This document shows positions 18,493 through 26,777 of a DNA stretch of 64,000 nucleotides, piece by piece. This stretch comes from CAIWHR01 sp963811685 (GTDB taxonomy: Bacteria; Pseudomonadota; Gammaproteobacteria; Burkholderiales; Casimicrobiaceae). The translations under genes were made by a program, and so were the position numbers. Location: the NCBI GenBank assembly GCA_963811685.1, contig CAWESK010000019.1:124001-188000 (forward strand), given 5' to 3'. Position 1 is the stretch's first letter. Every line of letters starts with the position of its first letter. Below the pieces are notes generated by a model, which searched no databases, was not told the origin of the DNA, and saw only the letters and a program-made list of their open reading frames with translations.

Positions 18493-19200
18493 TCAATGCG
18501 CCGCCCGCGGCAGCTGCCGAAGGGCAAGCGGTCGGCCGTCGCTCGTTCGTGGAGCGGACAATGGCGGCGGCGAAATGTCGACGTCGATCAGCACCGGTTG
18601 CGCGACGCCGCCGCCGCGGCGCTTCAGCACCCGCACCGCGAGCCGGCGCCCGTGCGCCGCGAGGGCGAGGCGCAGCGGCGCCGCCGTCGCGATGGCCTGC
18701 TGCCCGGGACGCCGCCACAGTACACCCCAGGTGCGGCCTTCGCGCGCGGCGACCGCGAGCCGGCGCAGCACGCGGTCGTCGTGCGGCCCGAGCCACGCGA
18801 ACGCGGCGCCGCATTCGGGCGCGCGCAGCGCCTGCTCGTACGCCCACAGCTCTTCTCCGACGCTGCGGCAGCGCACGATCAGCAGTTGCGCGAGGTCGAG
18901 TCCCGCGCCGGCGAGCGCCGGCGCGTAGGGCAGGTGCGGTGGCGCGATCCAGACCACGTCGCGGCGGCCGGCCTGCAAACGCGCGAGCGCGGGCAGCGTG
19001 AGCCGGATCTCGCCGATGCCTTCGCGCGCGAGCAGCACCTCGGTCAGTGCCGCCTGCGGCCAGCCACGCCCGGGCAGCACGGCGTCGAGCTCCGGAAATC
19101 CGCTCGGCATCGCTGACGGCTCGGGCGCGCAGTCGCCGCCGCGCCAGATCGCCGGATGGGCGAGGACGGAGACGAGCGCGGCGTTCGCGGCGGCCGGCAT
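18493..19200 (-). CDS. imuA: ImuA, RecA-like mutasome accessory protein
   Basis: A 235-residue ImuA protein needed with ImuB and DnaE2 for translesion synthesis. The family signature LPGRGWPQAALTEVLL near residue 42 replaces a canonical Walker A, and VWIAPPHLPYAPALAGAGLD follows as in RecA/ImuA cores. It ends RPLALRQLPRAAH. The gene begins 21 bases after the VOC gene. No LexA-type palindrome like those of lexA and dnaE2 is visible immediately upstream, so it may be read from a promoter farther up. Confidence 0.88.
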   Translation of the reverse strand: MPAAANAALVSVLAHPAIWRGGDCAPEPSAMPSGFPELDAVLPGRGWPQAALTEVLLAREGIGEIRLTLPALARLQAGRRDVVWIAPPHLPYAPALAGAGLDLAQLLIVRCRSVGEELWAYEQALRAPECGAAFAWLGPHDDRVLRRLAVAAREGRTWGVLWRRPGQQAIATAAPLRLALAAHGRRLAVRVLKRRGGGVAQPVLIDVDISPPPLSAPRTSDGRPLALRQLPRAAH

Positions 19201-19221
19201 ATAAAGAGAAAGAGGGAAGCG

Positions 19222-19687
19222 TCAGCCGCCGCCCATCGCCTTCGCCGCGCGCTTTTCGAGCTCGGCAGGCGGGACGTCCTCGACGTGCGTGGCGATGTAC
19301 CAGTGATAGCCGAACGGATCGTCGATGCCATCCGGTGCGGTCACCGTAGAACTGGTCCGCGACCGGCCGCACGAGCTTGCCGCCCGCGGCCACCGCTTGC
19401 GCGACGACCGCGTCGACGTCCTTGACGTAGACCATCAGCGAGATCGGCGAGCCGCCGATCGTGCGGGCGCTGCGCGCGTTCATCTGCGGATTCTCGTCGG
19501 CGAGCATCACCGGCGAATCGCCGATCCTGATCTCGGCGTGCCCGATCTTGCCGCCGGGAGCGGGCATGCGCATCAACTCGACCGCGCCCAGCGCCTTCTT
19601 GTAGAACTCGAGCGCCGCGGTGGCGTCGTTCATGATGAGATACGGCGTGACGCTGTGGTAGCCGTCGGGAATCGGTTTCACGGCCAT
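19222..19687 (-). CDS. VOC-family (PhnB-like glyoxalase fold) protein, one frameshift
   Basis: A protein of about 155 residues of the vicinal oxygen chelate superfamily, PhnB-like subgroup. It starts MAVKPIPDGYHSVTPYLIMN behind a strong GAGGAGG site. Typical elements are FYKKALGAVELMRM, IGHAEIRIGDSPVMLADE and VADQFYGDRT. One surplus base near 19335 breaks the last strand; the next frame continues DDPFGYHWYIATHVEDVP and ends KAMGGG at 19222. Substrate unknown. Confidence 0.8.
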
Positions 19688-19740
19688 GGGGCCTCCTCGA
19701 ATAGTGTGGCAAATGATGTGGGGACGGGAAAAAGACCGGC

Positions 19741-20377
19741 CTACTTGTCCCAGTGCTGCGCGAAGACCGGCGCGACCTTCGGATGCGCTTCGATGCGCAT
19801 CAGCGTTGCGTAGAACTCGGGGCGCGCCTTCGTCCAGATGCTTGCGCGACCCTGCCCACTTCGACACGACGGCGGCGAGGAGATCGAGCGCGCCCAATTC
19901 CGCTCCGCCGAGATAAGGGCGCGCGGGGAAGAGGTCGGCGAACATCTCCCAGTGCCGGTGCAGCCGCGCACGGGTGCCGGCGCGGATGCGGTCCTTCACG
20001 GCGTCGTCATCGTCGGCGTCGGCGCACCAGCGCTCCGGATAGTCGATGATGCTGATCGCCGCATAGCAGTTGGCCGCGATGAACACGAGGCCACGGATTG
20101 CCTGCGCGCGGGCGGACACGTCACGCGGCAGCAATCCCGACTCCGGGTGCGCGCCGCCGAGGTAAATCAGGATCGCGGCGCTTTCGGACAGCACGCTTCC
20201 GTCGTCCAGCACGAGCGTGGGAATCTGTCCCAGCGGATTCACCTTCAGCAATTCGACGAACGCGTCGTTGGTGTCCCATGACGCCGTCTCGACGAGGCGA
20301 TACGGTGCGCCGATGATCTCCAGCGCCACCTGGGTCGATGCCGAGCCCGAGCCTTTCTTGCCGTACAGCGTGTACAT
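19741..20377 (-). CDS. Glutathione S-transferase family protein, one frameshift
   Basis: A glutathione S-transferase of about 211 residues. The N-terminal thioredoxin-fold domain has MYTLYGKKGSGSA, the cis-proline in GQIPTLVLDD and the glutathione-binding SESAAILIYLG. The helical C-terminal domain follows. A one-base surplus near 19835 separates KWAGSRKHLD from ARPEFYATLMRIEAHP; the true stop is at 19741. It precedes the VOC gene on the same strand, a pairing that suggests detoxification of electrophiles. Confidence 0.82.
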
Positions 20378-20402
20378 CGTTGCTCCCTGTTACGAAAGAG
20401 AA

Positions 20403-20441
20403 CCGGGGCCCGCACCTCGGACAGGAAGTGCGAGGCCCCGG
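20403..20441 (-). terminator. Hairpin terminator candidate between the HhH gene and GST
   Basis: CCGGGGCCCGCAC (20403-20415) pairs with GTGCG-A-GGCCCCGG (20428-20441) with one bulged base. This strong stem lies 11 bases beyond the stop of the lexA-linked HhH gene. The run of U on the minus strand is poor, so termination is likely but not certain. Confidence 0.5.
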
Positions 20442-20451
20442 CAAGTCTCAG

Positions 20452-21105
20452 TCAGGATCGGTTTGGGGGTCTGCTCGCGTTCGTGGTCATGGCGTGAGCA
20501 GGCCCCAGCTGCAGCAGCAGCGAGAGGCGGTCGTTGCGCGCGACGTCTTCCCACGGCCGCCCTGTCAGCGCGCCTTCGAGCGCCCACAACAGGTTGAGCG
20601 ACGCGCGCGGATCGTGCGCGCGCACGCGCCGGTAGGCTTCGACCGAGCCCAGGCGCTGCAGCGTTTCGACCGAGGTGATGCCTGCGGCGGCGAGCATCCG
20701 CCTCGACACGGGGCCGATGTTGGCCAATGGCATGCCGAAGTTTTTTGCCTTGCCATGGCTCGCATTGCCGTTGCGGGAAAGCGTTTTTCGTGGCGGAGGC
20801 GGAGGGATGGCGGCAGACGCGCGCTTCGCCAGCGTGCGCTTGCGCTCCGCCGTGTACTGCCACCACGGTTTTGCCGGCGCGCCGTCCATGAAGCGTACCG
20901 CGGAGATGAAGGTGTCGAGCACGCAGGGATCATGGCGTGCGCCGGTAAGGCGATTGAGCTCGTCGTAGAGCGCGTAGGGGTCGCGGCCGGCGAGCTCGCG
21001 CGGCGTGCGGATGCCAAGGCGCATGAGGTCGGCGGCGATCGCCGGACCGACGTTGGGCAGGTCTTCGAGTGCCGTCATGCGCAGGCGCGTCAATGTCGTC
21101 TTCAT
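20452..21105 (-). CDS. Helix-hairpin-helix protein: Cdd1-like domain fused to TfoX C-terminal domain
   Basis: A 217-residue two-domain protein. Residues about 10-95 (LEDLPNVGPAIAADLMRLGI, then DPCVLDTFISAVRFMDG and PWWQYT) match the Cdd1/pathogenicity-locus helix-hairpin-helix type. Residues about 127-185 (LANIGPVSRRMLAAAGI, ETLQRLGSVEAYRRV, LNLLWALEGALTGRPW) match the C-terminal domain of TfoX. A proline-rich linker joins them. It starts 21 bases after the lexA stop, so it is probably co-transcribed with lexA and SOS-controlled. Both domains are expected to contact DNA or protein; no enzymatic residues are seen. Confidence 0.8.
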   Translation of the reverse strand: MKTTLTRLRMTALEDLPNVGPAIAADLMRLGIRTPRELAGRDPYALYDELNRLTGARHDPCVLDTFISAVRFMDGAPAKPWWQYTAERKRTLAKRASAAIPPPPPRKTLSRNGNASHGKAKNFGMPLANIGPVSRRMLAAAGITSVETLQRLGSVEAYRRVRAHDPRASLNLLWALEGALTGRPWEDVARNDRLSLLLQLGPAHAMTTNASRPPNRS

Positions 21106-21126
21106 GCGTCACCATCCCTCATTGAT

Positions 21127-21825
21127 TCACCAGCCCTTGCCGCCGCGGATCAAGCCGACGGCGATGCCTTCGATCGCGAACGCCGAGATCTTGGGATCGA
21201 CCACGATCGGAGCAAAATCGGGATTTTCGGCCACCAGCAGCACTTCACGTCCGCGCCGTTTCAGGCGTTTGACCGTCACTTCCTCGCCCAGTCGCGCGAC
21301 GACCACCTGGCCCGAGCGCGCCTCGGCCGTCCTGTGCACCGCGAGGAGGTCGCCGTCGACGATGCCGGCGTCCTGCATCGACTGGCCACGCACCCGCAGC
21401 AGGTAATCGGCATGGGGCGTGAAGAATCCCGGATCGACCCGATAGTGGGCTTCGACATTCTCGACTGCGAGGATGGGGCTTCCCGCGGCGACGCGCCCCA
21501 CGAGCGGCAGCGAGCCTTGCACCGGCATGCCGGGGATGTCCTTCAAGCGCAGCCCGCGCGAGGCGCCGGGGGTCAATTCCAGCGCGCCTTTTTTGGCCAG
21601 CGCCTGCAGATGGTCTTCCGCCGAGCTGGCCGTCGAAAAGCCGAGACCGGCGGCGATCTCCGCCCGCGTGGGCGGCATGCCGGTGGCTTCGAGGTGGCCG
21701 CGAATCCAGTCGAGAATCTGCTGCTGCCTGGGTGTCAACCGCGGGGTGAGCCGCGGCGGGGCGCCCGGCAGGTCAGCCGGGACCCGTTTCAGATGGGCGA
21801 ACGGGCGGCGGGAGCGAGGTGACAT
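21127..21825 (-). CDS. lexA: LexA repressor
   Basis: The SOS repressor and self-cleaving protease, 232 residues from the ATG at 21825. The winged helix carries MPPTRAEIAAGLGF then STASSAEDHL (residues 64-73), where E. coli has RSPNAAEEHL. Cleavage is at Ala114-Gly115 in GRVAAGSP; catalytic Ser149 is in RGQSMQD and Lys186 in TVKRL. About 29 residues precede the usual LTPRQQ start; a TTG at 21738 could be the real start, but it lacks a clear ribosome site. A LexA-type palindrome lies 5 bases before the ATG, implying autoregulation. Confidence 0.95.
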   Translation of the reverse strand: MSPRSRRPFAHLKRVPADLPGAPPRLTPRLTPRQQQILDWIRGHLEATGMPPTRAEIAAGLGFSTASSAEDHLQALAKKGALELTPGASRGLRLKDIPGMPVQGSLPLVGRVAAGSPILAVENVEAHYRVDPGFFTPHADYLLRVRGQSMQDAGIVDGDLLAVHRTAEARSGQVVVARLGEEVTVKRLKRRGREVLLVAENPDFAPIVVDPKISAFAIEGIAVGLIRGGKGW

Positions 21826-21830
21826 CGAAA

Positions 21831-21850
21831 TACCGTATGGATATGCGGTA
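21831..21850. promoter_or_regulatory. LexA-type operator between lexA and a divergent membrane protein
   Basis: TACCGTATGGATATGCGGTA has imperfect 9-base arms (7 of 9 pairs) and matches the dnaE2 site at 8637-8656 in 17 of 20 positions. It lies immediately before lexA and about 80 bases before the divergent gene at 21930, so it could control both. Confidence 0.75.
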
Positions 21851-21929
21851 CCCGGATTATAGACGGTCAGCGGCGGACGTCAAGGCCCCGGCCGTTTTTG
21901 ACGGGCCGCGGCGAGCCGCTCAATATGGC

Positions 21930-22469
21930 ATGATGCAAAGAGATTGCGCTTCCCGGAGTCGTGCGTTGAAGATAGTCCTGCGCCTCATCTCGACGGTCCA
22001 TGGGCTGATGGCGGTGTTGTTTGCCGCTGCCGCCCTCGTGCTCATCGTCATCGCCACCCGCATCGGATGGAGCGTGCTGGTCGCCGGGCTCGACCGCGCT
22101 GCCGCGCAAGGCATCATCGAAGCGATCGGCTTGCTCGCCGCCGCCGTGGTCGCGCTGCAGATCGCGCAAACGATCACCGAGGAGGAGGTCATCCGCGACG
22201 CGCACATCAGCGCCCCGACGCGCGTGCGCCGCTTCCTGTCGCGTTTTCTCGTGGTCGTCGTCGTGGCTCTCGCCATCGAGGGACTGGTGGCGACCTTCAA
22301 GGCGCTGCACGAGGACATGGCGGAGCTGCCCTTCGCCGCGAGCCTGCTCGCCGCGGTCGGCCTGCTTCTCGCCGGCTGGGGCGTCTTCATCCGGTTCAAT
22401 CGATACGCCGAGGAGCTGGAACCCGAGGCAATGGAAGCCGCCAAGCGCGAAGACCGCAAGCTCAGGTAG
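21930..22469 (+). CDS. Four-TM membrane protein of unknown function, divergent from lexA
   Basis: A protein of about 179 residues with four predicted helices: VLRLISTVHGLMAVLFAA, IIEAIGLLAAAVVALQIAQ, RFLVVVVVALAIEGLV and AASLLAAVGLLLAGWGVF. The loop after TM2 is acidic (TITEEEVIRD) and the C-terminal tail is highly charged. I do not recognise a family. Adjacent ATG codons at 21930 and 21933 are the likely starts. It shares its upstream region with the lexA operator and ends 29 bases before the catalase-family gene. Confidence 0.6.
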   Translation: MMQRDCASRSRALKIVLRLISTVHGLMAVLFAAAALVLIVIATRIGWSVLVAGLDRAAAQGIIEAIGLLAAAVVALQIAQTITEEEVIRDAHISAPTRVRRFLSRFLVVVVVALAIEGLVATFKALHEDMAELPFAASLLAAVGLLLAGWGVFIRFNRYAEELEPEAMEAAKREDRKLR

Positions 22470-22498
22470 CGTGAAGCGCAAGGGCACAAGGCCGAGAC

Positions 22499-23677
22499 AT
22501 GAATACGAATTTCCCCGAGCTCTACCGGAACGAGCAGTACAAGTTCGGCAGCAAGGTCCGCGAGGAGGCCGAGTTCGCCGATCACGTCGCGCGCGTGCGC
22601 GCGGTGCAGGAACGGCTGGCGCGCGAGCATTTCTCCGGCGCTCGACACCGGGTCTTTCATGCGAAGACGCATGCGTGCCTGCTGGGAACGCTGACGTTGC
22701 GGCCCGACCGGCCCGCGACGGTTCGCCGCGGCATTTTCGCCGACGGCGGCAGGTCGCGCTTTAACGTGCTGGCCCGTTTCTCCAATGGCGTCGGCACCGA
22801 GGAGCACGACCTCAAGCCCGACGTGCGGGGGCTGGCGCTCAAGATATTCGGCGTCGCGGAGGAGTCGTCGACCGCTCCGGCGGCCGCGACGCGCTGCGTC
22901 GACTGGCTGATGACCAACTCGACGAATCCGTTTGGGCGCGATCAGGAAGAATTCGTGGAGTTCATGGAGGCCAACGCGGGCACCCCCCTCGATCTTCCCC
23001 CCTATCTCGCGCGCCATCCCGAAGTCGCCGCGCTGCTCATCAAGGCGGCCGCACGCGTCATCCCGAGTCTCGCCACCGAGCGCTACTGGAGCGGACACCC
23101 GTACCTGCTGGGCGACGATATCGCGATGAAGTTCAATGTTGCACCGCTGCCCGATGCCGATCCGGCCGCCGGCATCGCCGACGATCTGGCCGAGGCCGGG
23201 CGGTTGGATTCGCTCGTGCAACGCGCAGTCCACGGGGCGGGCGCGATCGAGGAACGGGTCGCGCGATGGTTTGCGCAGCACGCGCCGGAGGCGTCTCCTC
23301 TGCACGCTGATTATCTGCGCCGGGATCTGCTGCATCGACTCGCCGCCGGCCCGGTGCGCTACACACTGTCGGTGCAGCTCGAAAAATCCGCCGCCGCGAC
23401 GCCGATCGAGAACACGCTGGTCGAGTGGAAGGAGACCGACACGCCGTCGGCGCCGGTCGCCGATCTCGTTTTCGACCGCGAAAGCATCGCCATCGACAAC
23501 GAGAGCCTGCGCTTCACCCCGGCGCATTTCATTCGCGCCCACCGTCCGCTCGGGAATCTCGCGCGCGGCCGTCTCTTCACCTACGCCGCCAGCCAGGACG
23601 GCCGCGGCGCGGCAGCATCGGATCCCCCCGAAAGCACCGTGTTTCGCGACCTGAGCGCGGGCTCGGCGGTGTATTAG
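22499..23677 (+). CDS. Catalase-family haem protein
   Basis: A 392-residue protein of the small catalase-like (SrpA/KatE-core) family. HRVFHAKTHACLLGTL near residue 50 holds the expected distal histidine. ARFSNGVGTEEHDLKPDVRGLALK is the conserved core strand, and MTNSTNPFGRDQEEFVEFM contains the conserved asparagine. These proteins are shorter than true catalases and their peroxidatic role is often undefined. It follows the four-TM gene by 29 bases and may be co-transcribed from the lexA-side promoter. Confidence 0.82.
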   Translation: MNTNFPELYRNEQYKFGSKVREEAEFADHVARVRAVQERLAREHFSGARHRVFHAKTHACLLGTLTLRPDRPATVRRGIFADGGRSRFNVLARFSNGVGTEEHDLKPDVRGLALKIFGVAEESSTAPAAATRCVDWLMTNSTNPFGRDQEEFVEFMEANAGTPLDLPPYLARHPEVAALLIKAAARVIPSLATERYWSGHPYLLGDDIAMKFNVAPLPDADPAAGIADDLAEAGRLDSLVQRAVHGAGAIEERVARWFAQHAPEASPLHADYLRRDLLHRLAAGPVRYTLSVQLEKSAAATPIENTLVEWKETDTPSAPVADLVFDRESIAIDNESLRFTPAHFIRAHRPLGNLARGRLFTYAASQDGRGAAASDPPESTVFRDLSAGSAVY

Positions 23678-23740
23678 CCTGCGCCGCCGATTGGGTTATT
23701 CTTTGGCCCTTCCGTCGCAACAGGATGCGGGTTCCCAACA

Positions 23741-24283
23741 ATGGCTCGACACAGCATGCTCGCAGCGGCCGCGCTCTCGCTCGCTGCGGTAGGCATGATG
23801 GCGGTCGTCTCGGCGCAGCCTAGCGCCGCCCCCGAGGCCGAGCGCGTGGCGAGGGTCTACTTGAGATCGTTTTTCTCCGGCGACGTGAGATCCGCCGCCA
23901 ACCTCATGGATCCGCGGAAGCTCGAGCAGATCCGCGAGAGTTTCCTGGCCGAGCTCGTCAACGTGACGGACCCCGCAGAGGAAAAGGCCATCCTCTCCAA
24001 TCTGGGGCTCGCGGCCACCCCGGCCGAGCTCAGCACCGTCGACCCGAAGACGCTGTACGTGGCGATTACGGAGGCCGACCATCGTCGCAATCCGCAGGTT
24101 TTGGAGGCGATGAAGCTCGCGCGCATCGAGATCCTCGGCAGCGCGCCGAACCCGGCGGGCGGAGTCACCGTCCGCTACCGGATCACCGCACCCTCCGGTG
24201 CGGGCAGCTCGAGCACCGACTCGGGATTGATGATGCGACAGGTTCTCGGTGAATGGAAGGTCGTCGGCAATGCTCCGCCCTGA
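23741..24283 (+). CDS. Exported protein of unknown function
   Basis: A 180-residue protein with a signal peptide (HSMLAAAALSLAAVGMMAVV, cleavage near SAQ). The mature part begins EAERVARVYLRSFFSGDVRS and is mixed alpha/beta. It may be a distant NTF2-like or DUF2059-like fold, but I do not recognise a diagnostic motif. It stands alone on the plus strand after the catalase gene. Confidence 0.6.
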   Translation: MARHSMLAAAALSLAAVGMMAVVSAQPSAAPEAERVARVYLRSFFSGDVRSAANLMDPRKLEQIRESFLAELVNVTDPAEEKAILSNLGLAATPAELSTVDPKTLYVAITEADHRRNPQVLEAMKLARIEILGSAPNPAGGVTVRYRITAPSGAGSSSTDSGLMMRQVLGEWKVVGNAPP

Positions 24284-24329
24284 CGGCGCACGCGGCGATA
24301 GCGGATGTGATCGAGGCCGGAGCGCTTGC

Positions 24330-24482
24330 ATGACCAACATCGTCGTCGCCGTCTTCGCGATCCTGCTCTGCCTCATCAACGCTCTGATCTGGACCTTCGT
24401 CTCGGAGATGCCGGTGATGGGAACGTGCTGGGTCGCGGCTGCCGGGCTATGCTTCTGGCTGCAGAAATGGTCCCGATTCTAG
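24330..24482 (+). CDS. Small membrane protein (50 aa)
   Basis: A 50-residue ORF that is almost entirely hydrophobic: NIVVAVFAILLCLINALIWT and a second segment GTCWVAAAGLCFWLQKW. It has an ATG start at 24330 and a stop at 24482. No homology is recognised. Reality rests on composition, and on its position 47 bases after the preceding gene and 36 before the next one. Confidence 0.45.
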   Translation: MTNIVVAVFAILLCLINALIWTFVSEMPVMGTCWVAAAGLCFWLQKWSRF

Positions 24483-24518
24483 CGTCGGACGATCGATGAA
24501 CCGACCAAGGAAGCCACG

Positions 24519-24725
24519 ATGAACGATGAAGAACTGAATCTCAGCATTCGCAAGTTCCTGAAGCTCGTCGGCGTCAATTCGCAGCGCGAAATCGAGCACG
24601 CGGTGACGAAGGCCCTCGCGGACGGAGTTCTTGCCGGCACCGAGTCGTTTCCGGCTCGGATGACCCTCGAAGTCGGTCGGCTCAACCTGCAGGTCCACTT
24701 CGACGGCGAGATCCGCCTGCAATGA
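24519..24725 (+). CDS. Small DUF6494-like protein
   Basis: A 68-residue soluble protein beginning MNDEELNLSIRKFLKLVGVN, with SQREIEHAVTKALADG and a beta-strand tail ending FDGEIRLQ. The pattern fits a small proteobacterial family catalogued as DUF6494, of unknown function. AAGGAAG precedes the ATG at suitable spacing. Confidence 0.65.
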   Translation: MNDEELNLSIRKFLKLVGVNSQREIEHAVTKALADGVLAGTESFPARMTLEVGRLNLQVHFDGEIRLQ

Positions 24726-24905
24726 AGTTGCCGTCACGATTGGCGGCGCTCGCGTAGGACGGCACCGCGCGGCGTTTGTCGGCGATCCGCTCATTCTTCG
24801 TGCAGCGGCAATATTCCGGAACCCGATTGGAGTGCGTCAGTCTATTTTTGACGAACAGCGCGCCGCGGCGAGGCGGCGCAACGGGACGCTCAATCGGAGG
24901 ATTTC

Positions 24906-25219
24906 ATGAACCTTCGCAATTGCATCGCAGCCTCGCTGCTCGCCGTTGCGACAGCGGTTCCTACGATGGCCTTCGCCCGCAGCAATGTCGACGTCAGTAT
25001 CGCGATCGGGCCACCGCCGCCATCGTCGAGGAGGTGCCCCCGCCGCGTGTCGGCTATGTCTGGGCACCCGGATACTGGGGTTGGAACGGCCATCGGCACG
25101 TCTGGCACAAGGGATACTGGCTGCATGACCGCCACGGCTACGTCTGGGCGCCGCACCACTGGGAACAGCGCGGCGACCGTTGGTATTTCGGCGGCGGACG
25201 TTGGGAACGGCATGGATAA
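24906..25219 (+). CDS. Exported YXWGXW-repeat protein, one frameshift
   Basis: A small exported protein of about 104 residues. The signal peptide (NCIAASLLAVATAVPTMAFA) and SNVDVSIAIGPPPP are in one frame. After a break at about 25005-25025 the next frame gives PPPRVGYVWAPGYWGWNG, HVWHKGYWLHDRHGYVWAPHHW and ends GGGRWERHG. The aromatic YVWAPGYW units define the YXWGXW/WXXGXW repeat family of envelope proteins, function unknown. An RBS-like CGGAGG precedes the ATG. Confidence 0.75.
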
Positions 25220-25471
25220 TCGCCTCGCCGGTTTCCGGGGCGATGCAGGGTTCGCAGGGGTCGGGTCCGGATGCGTCGGGGTGCCCAAAACGAGTCGGCA
25301 ACCGGCGCGAACCCGATCCCGCGAAGCGATTCTTTTTCGTACTCCGGCGCGCGGTCTTGACGGCCGTCGAGTGAGGGCGTGGAATAGACACGCCGAGCCA
25401 TCGGTTGTGAGCACCGTCGTCGCGCAGCAACCAGGCGCGACCCCCACTCATCCATTGAAGGAGCGCTGACC
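25220..25471. other. Intergenic region, nothing identified
   Basis: These 252 bases separate the YXWGXW gene from the phasin gene. I see no convincing coding frame, tRNA or terminator; AAGGAG near 25457 is the phasin ribosome site. Confidence 0.5.
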
Positions 25472-26126
25472 ATGGCAACCAAACCGTCTTCCCGAACCGC
25501 CACGCCCGCTGCGCGCAAGCGGCCTGGAAGGAAGGCGAAGCGCGCGAAGGCGGCGCCGAAGGCGGCATCCCCGAGGGGCGCGGGCCCGGATGATGTTCAA
25601 GCTTCCGGATCCGGCGCAATTCGCCAAGTACGCGAAGACGCTGACGCCCGAGCAGGCGTTCGACATGTATCGCGCCAACGCGAAGCTCGCGCTGGAAGTC
25701 ATCGAAAATGCGATCGAGAGCACCGCGAAAGTGCGGAAGCTTCAATTCGAGGGCGAGGAGCGGGCGCGATCGATGCAGAGGAAAACCGCGCGCAGTGCGG
25801 CAGAGGCCGGCGACGTGCCGTCGTTGATGGCAGTCGGGCAGAGCGCGGCGCAGGAGGCGATCGAGCACTCCATGCAGTACTGGAGCCAGATGTTCGAGCT
25901 GATCGTGGAGATCCAGAAGCGCCTCTTTTCGATGATGGAAGCCCAGACCGAAGGGCTCCCGGGCGCGAAGGAGGCAAAAGCGGCGATGGCGATGATGCCC
26001 GACCTGACCAAGATGCAGAACGTCGTCTCGGCGATGCAGGGCGTCATGTCGTCCGGCGGGTCGGCGTTCGAGCAGATGCAGAAGGTCATGGGCGATCTCG
26101 CCCGGATGTCGGGCGTGCGGCGATGA
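25472..26126 (+). CDS. Phasin-family PHA granule protein with basic N-terminal extension (frameshift near 25585)
   Basis: The body from about 25590 (LPDPAQFAKYAKTLTPEQAFDM, then LEVIENAIESTAKVRKLQFE) is a helical phasin-type protein of about 178 residues, expected to coat polyhydroxyalkanoate granules. The best ribosome site (AAGGAG) serves an ATG at 25472 that opens a basic Ala/Lys/Pro/Arg-rich segment (PAARKRPGRKAKRAKAAPKA) in another frame. It would join the body with a one-base correction near 25585. Alternatively the phasin starts alone at 25590 and the basic segment is spurious. Confidence 0.7.
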
Positions 26127-26321
26127 AACCCCATGCACTGAAAGGGAATTTTCCGGCGCCCGGAGTGTTTACCGGGCGATTACGCGGTGGGCACCGGGAG
26201 GGGAACCGGGCGCCCGGTCCCGCGGAACGGCGTGGAAGGCGTTCCGCAGGTAAGATAGCCGCGCGCTGCGTCCCGGGGGCGCGGCAGACGTTCCCAAGTG
26301 AAACCCAATAGGAGAAATGAC

Positions 26322-26756
26322 ATGCGTGGAATTTCAATGTCGGCCTGGAGCCCGCTCGCGGCAGCGATCGCGCTCGCCGTTTCGGGCGCGTATTCGTCCG
26401 TCGCCGTGGGCGCGGAGATGAAGGTCATGCTGGCAGGGGACCAGGAAGTTCCGCCCGTGACGACCGCGGCGAAGGGAAGCGGCACGGTGACGATCGGCGA
26501 CGACGGGTCGGTCAAGGGCAGCATCACGACGACGGGCATCACTCCGACGGCCGCGCACATCCACATGGCCGCCGCCGGCAAGAACGGCCCGGTGATCGTG
26601 CCGATGGTCAAGAGCGGCGACAACGGCTTTGCGTTCGCGCCGGACGCCAAGATGAACGCTGACCAGATGAAGGCGTTCAAGGCGGGCGACACGTACATCA
26701 ACGTGCACAGCGCCGCCAATCCGGGTGGCGAGATTCGCGCCCAGCTGAAGCCGTAA
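26322..26756 (+). CDS. Exported CHRD-domain protein
   Basis: A 144-residue exported protein with a signal peptide (cleavage near VAVGA). Its CHRD domain runs from VMLAGDQEVPPVTT through THIHMAAAGKNGP-type elements (AAHIHMAAAGKNGPV) to INVHSAANPGGEIRAQLKP, the usual C-terminal signature. AGGAGA lies just before the ATG at 26322. CHRD domains occur in chordin and many bacterial exported proteins; no reaction is known. Confidence 0.9.
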   Translation: MRGISMSAWSPLAAAIALAVSGAYSSVAVGAEMKVMLAGDQEVPPVTTAAKGSGTVTIGDDGSVKGSITTTGITPTAAHIHMAAAGKNGPVIVPMVKSGDNGFAFAPDAKMNADQMKAFKAGDTYINVHSAANPGGEIRAQLKP

Positions 26757-26777
26757 TCGCATTCAAGGTTGGAAACG

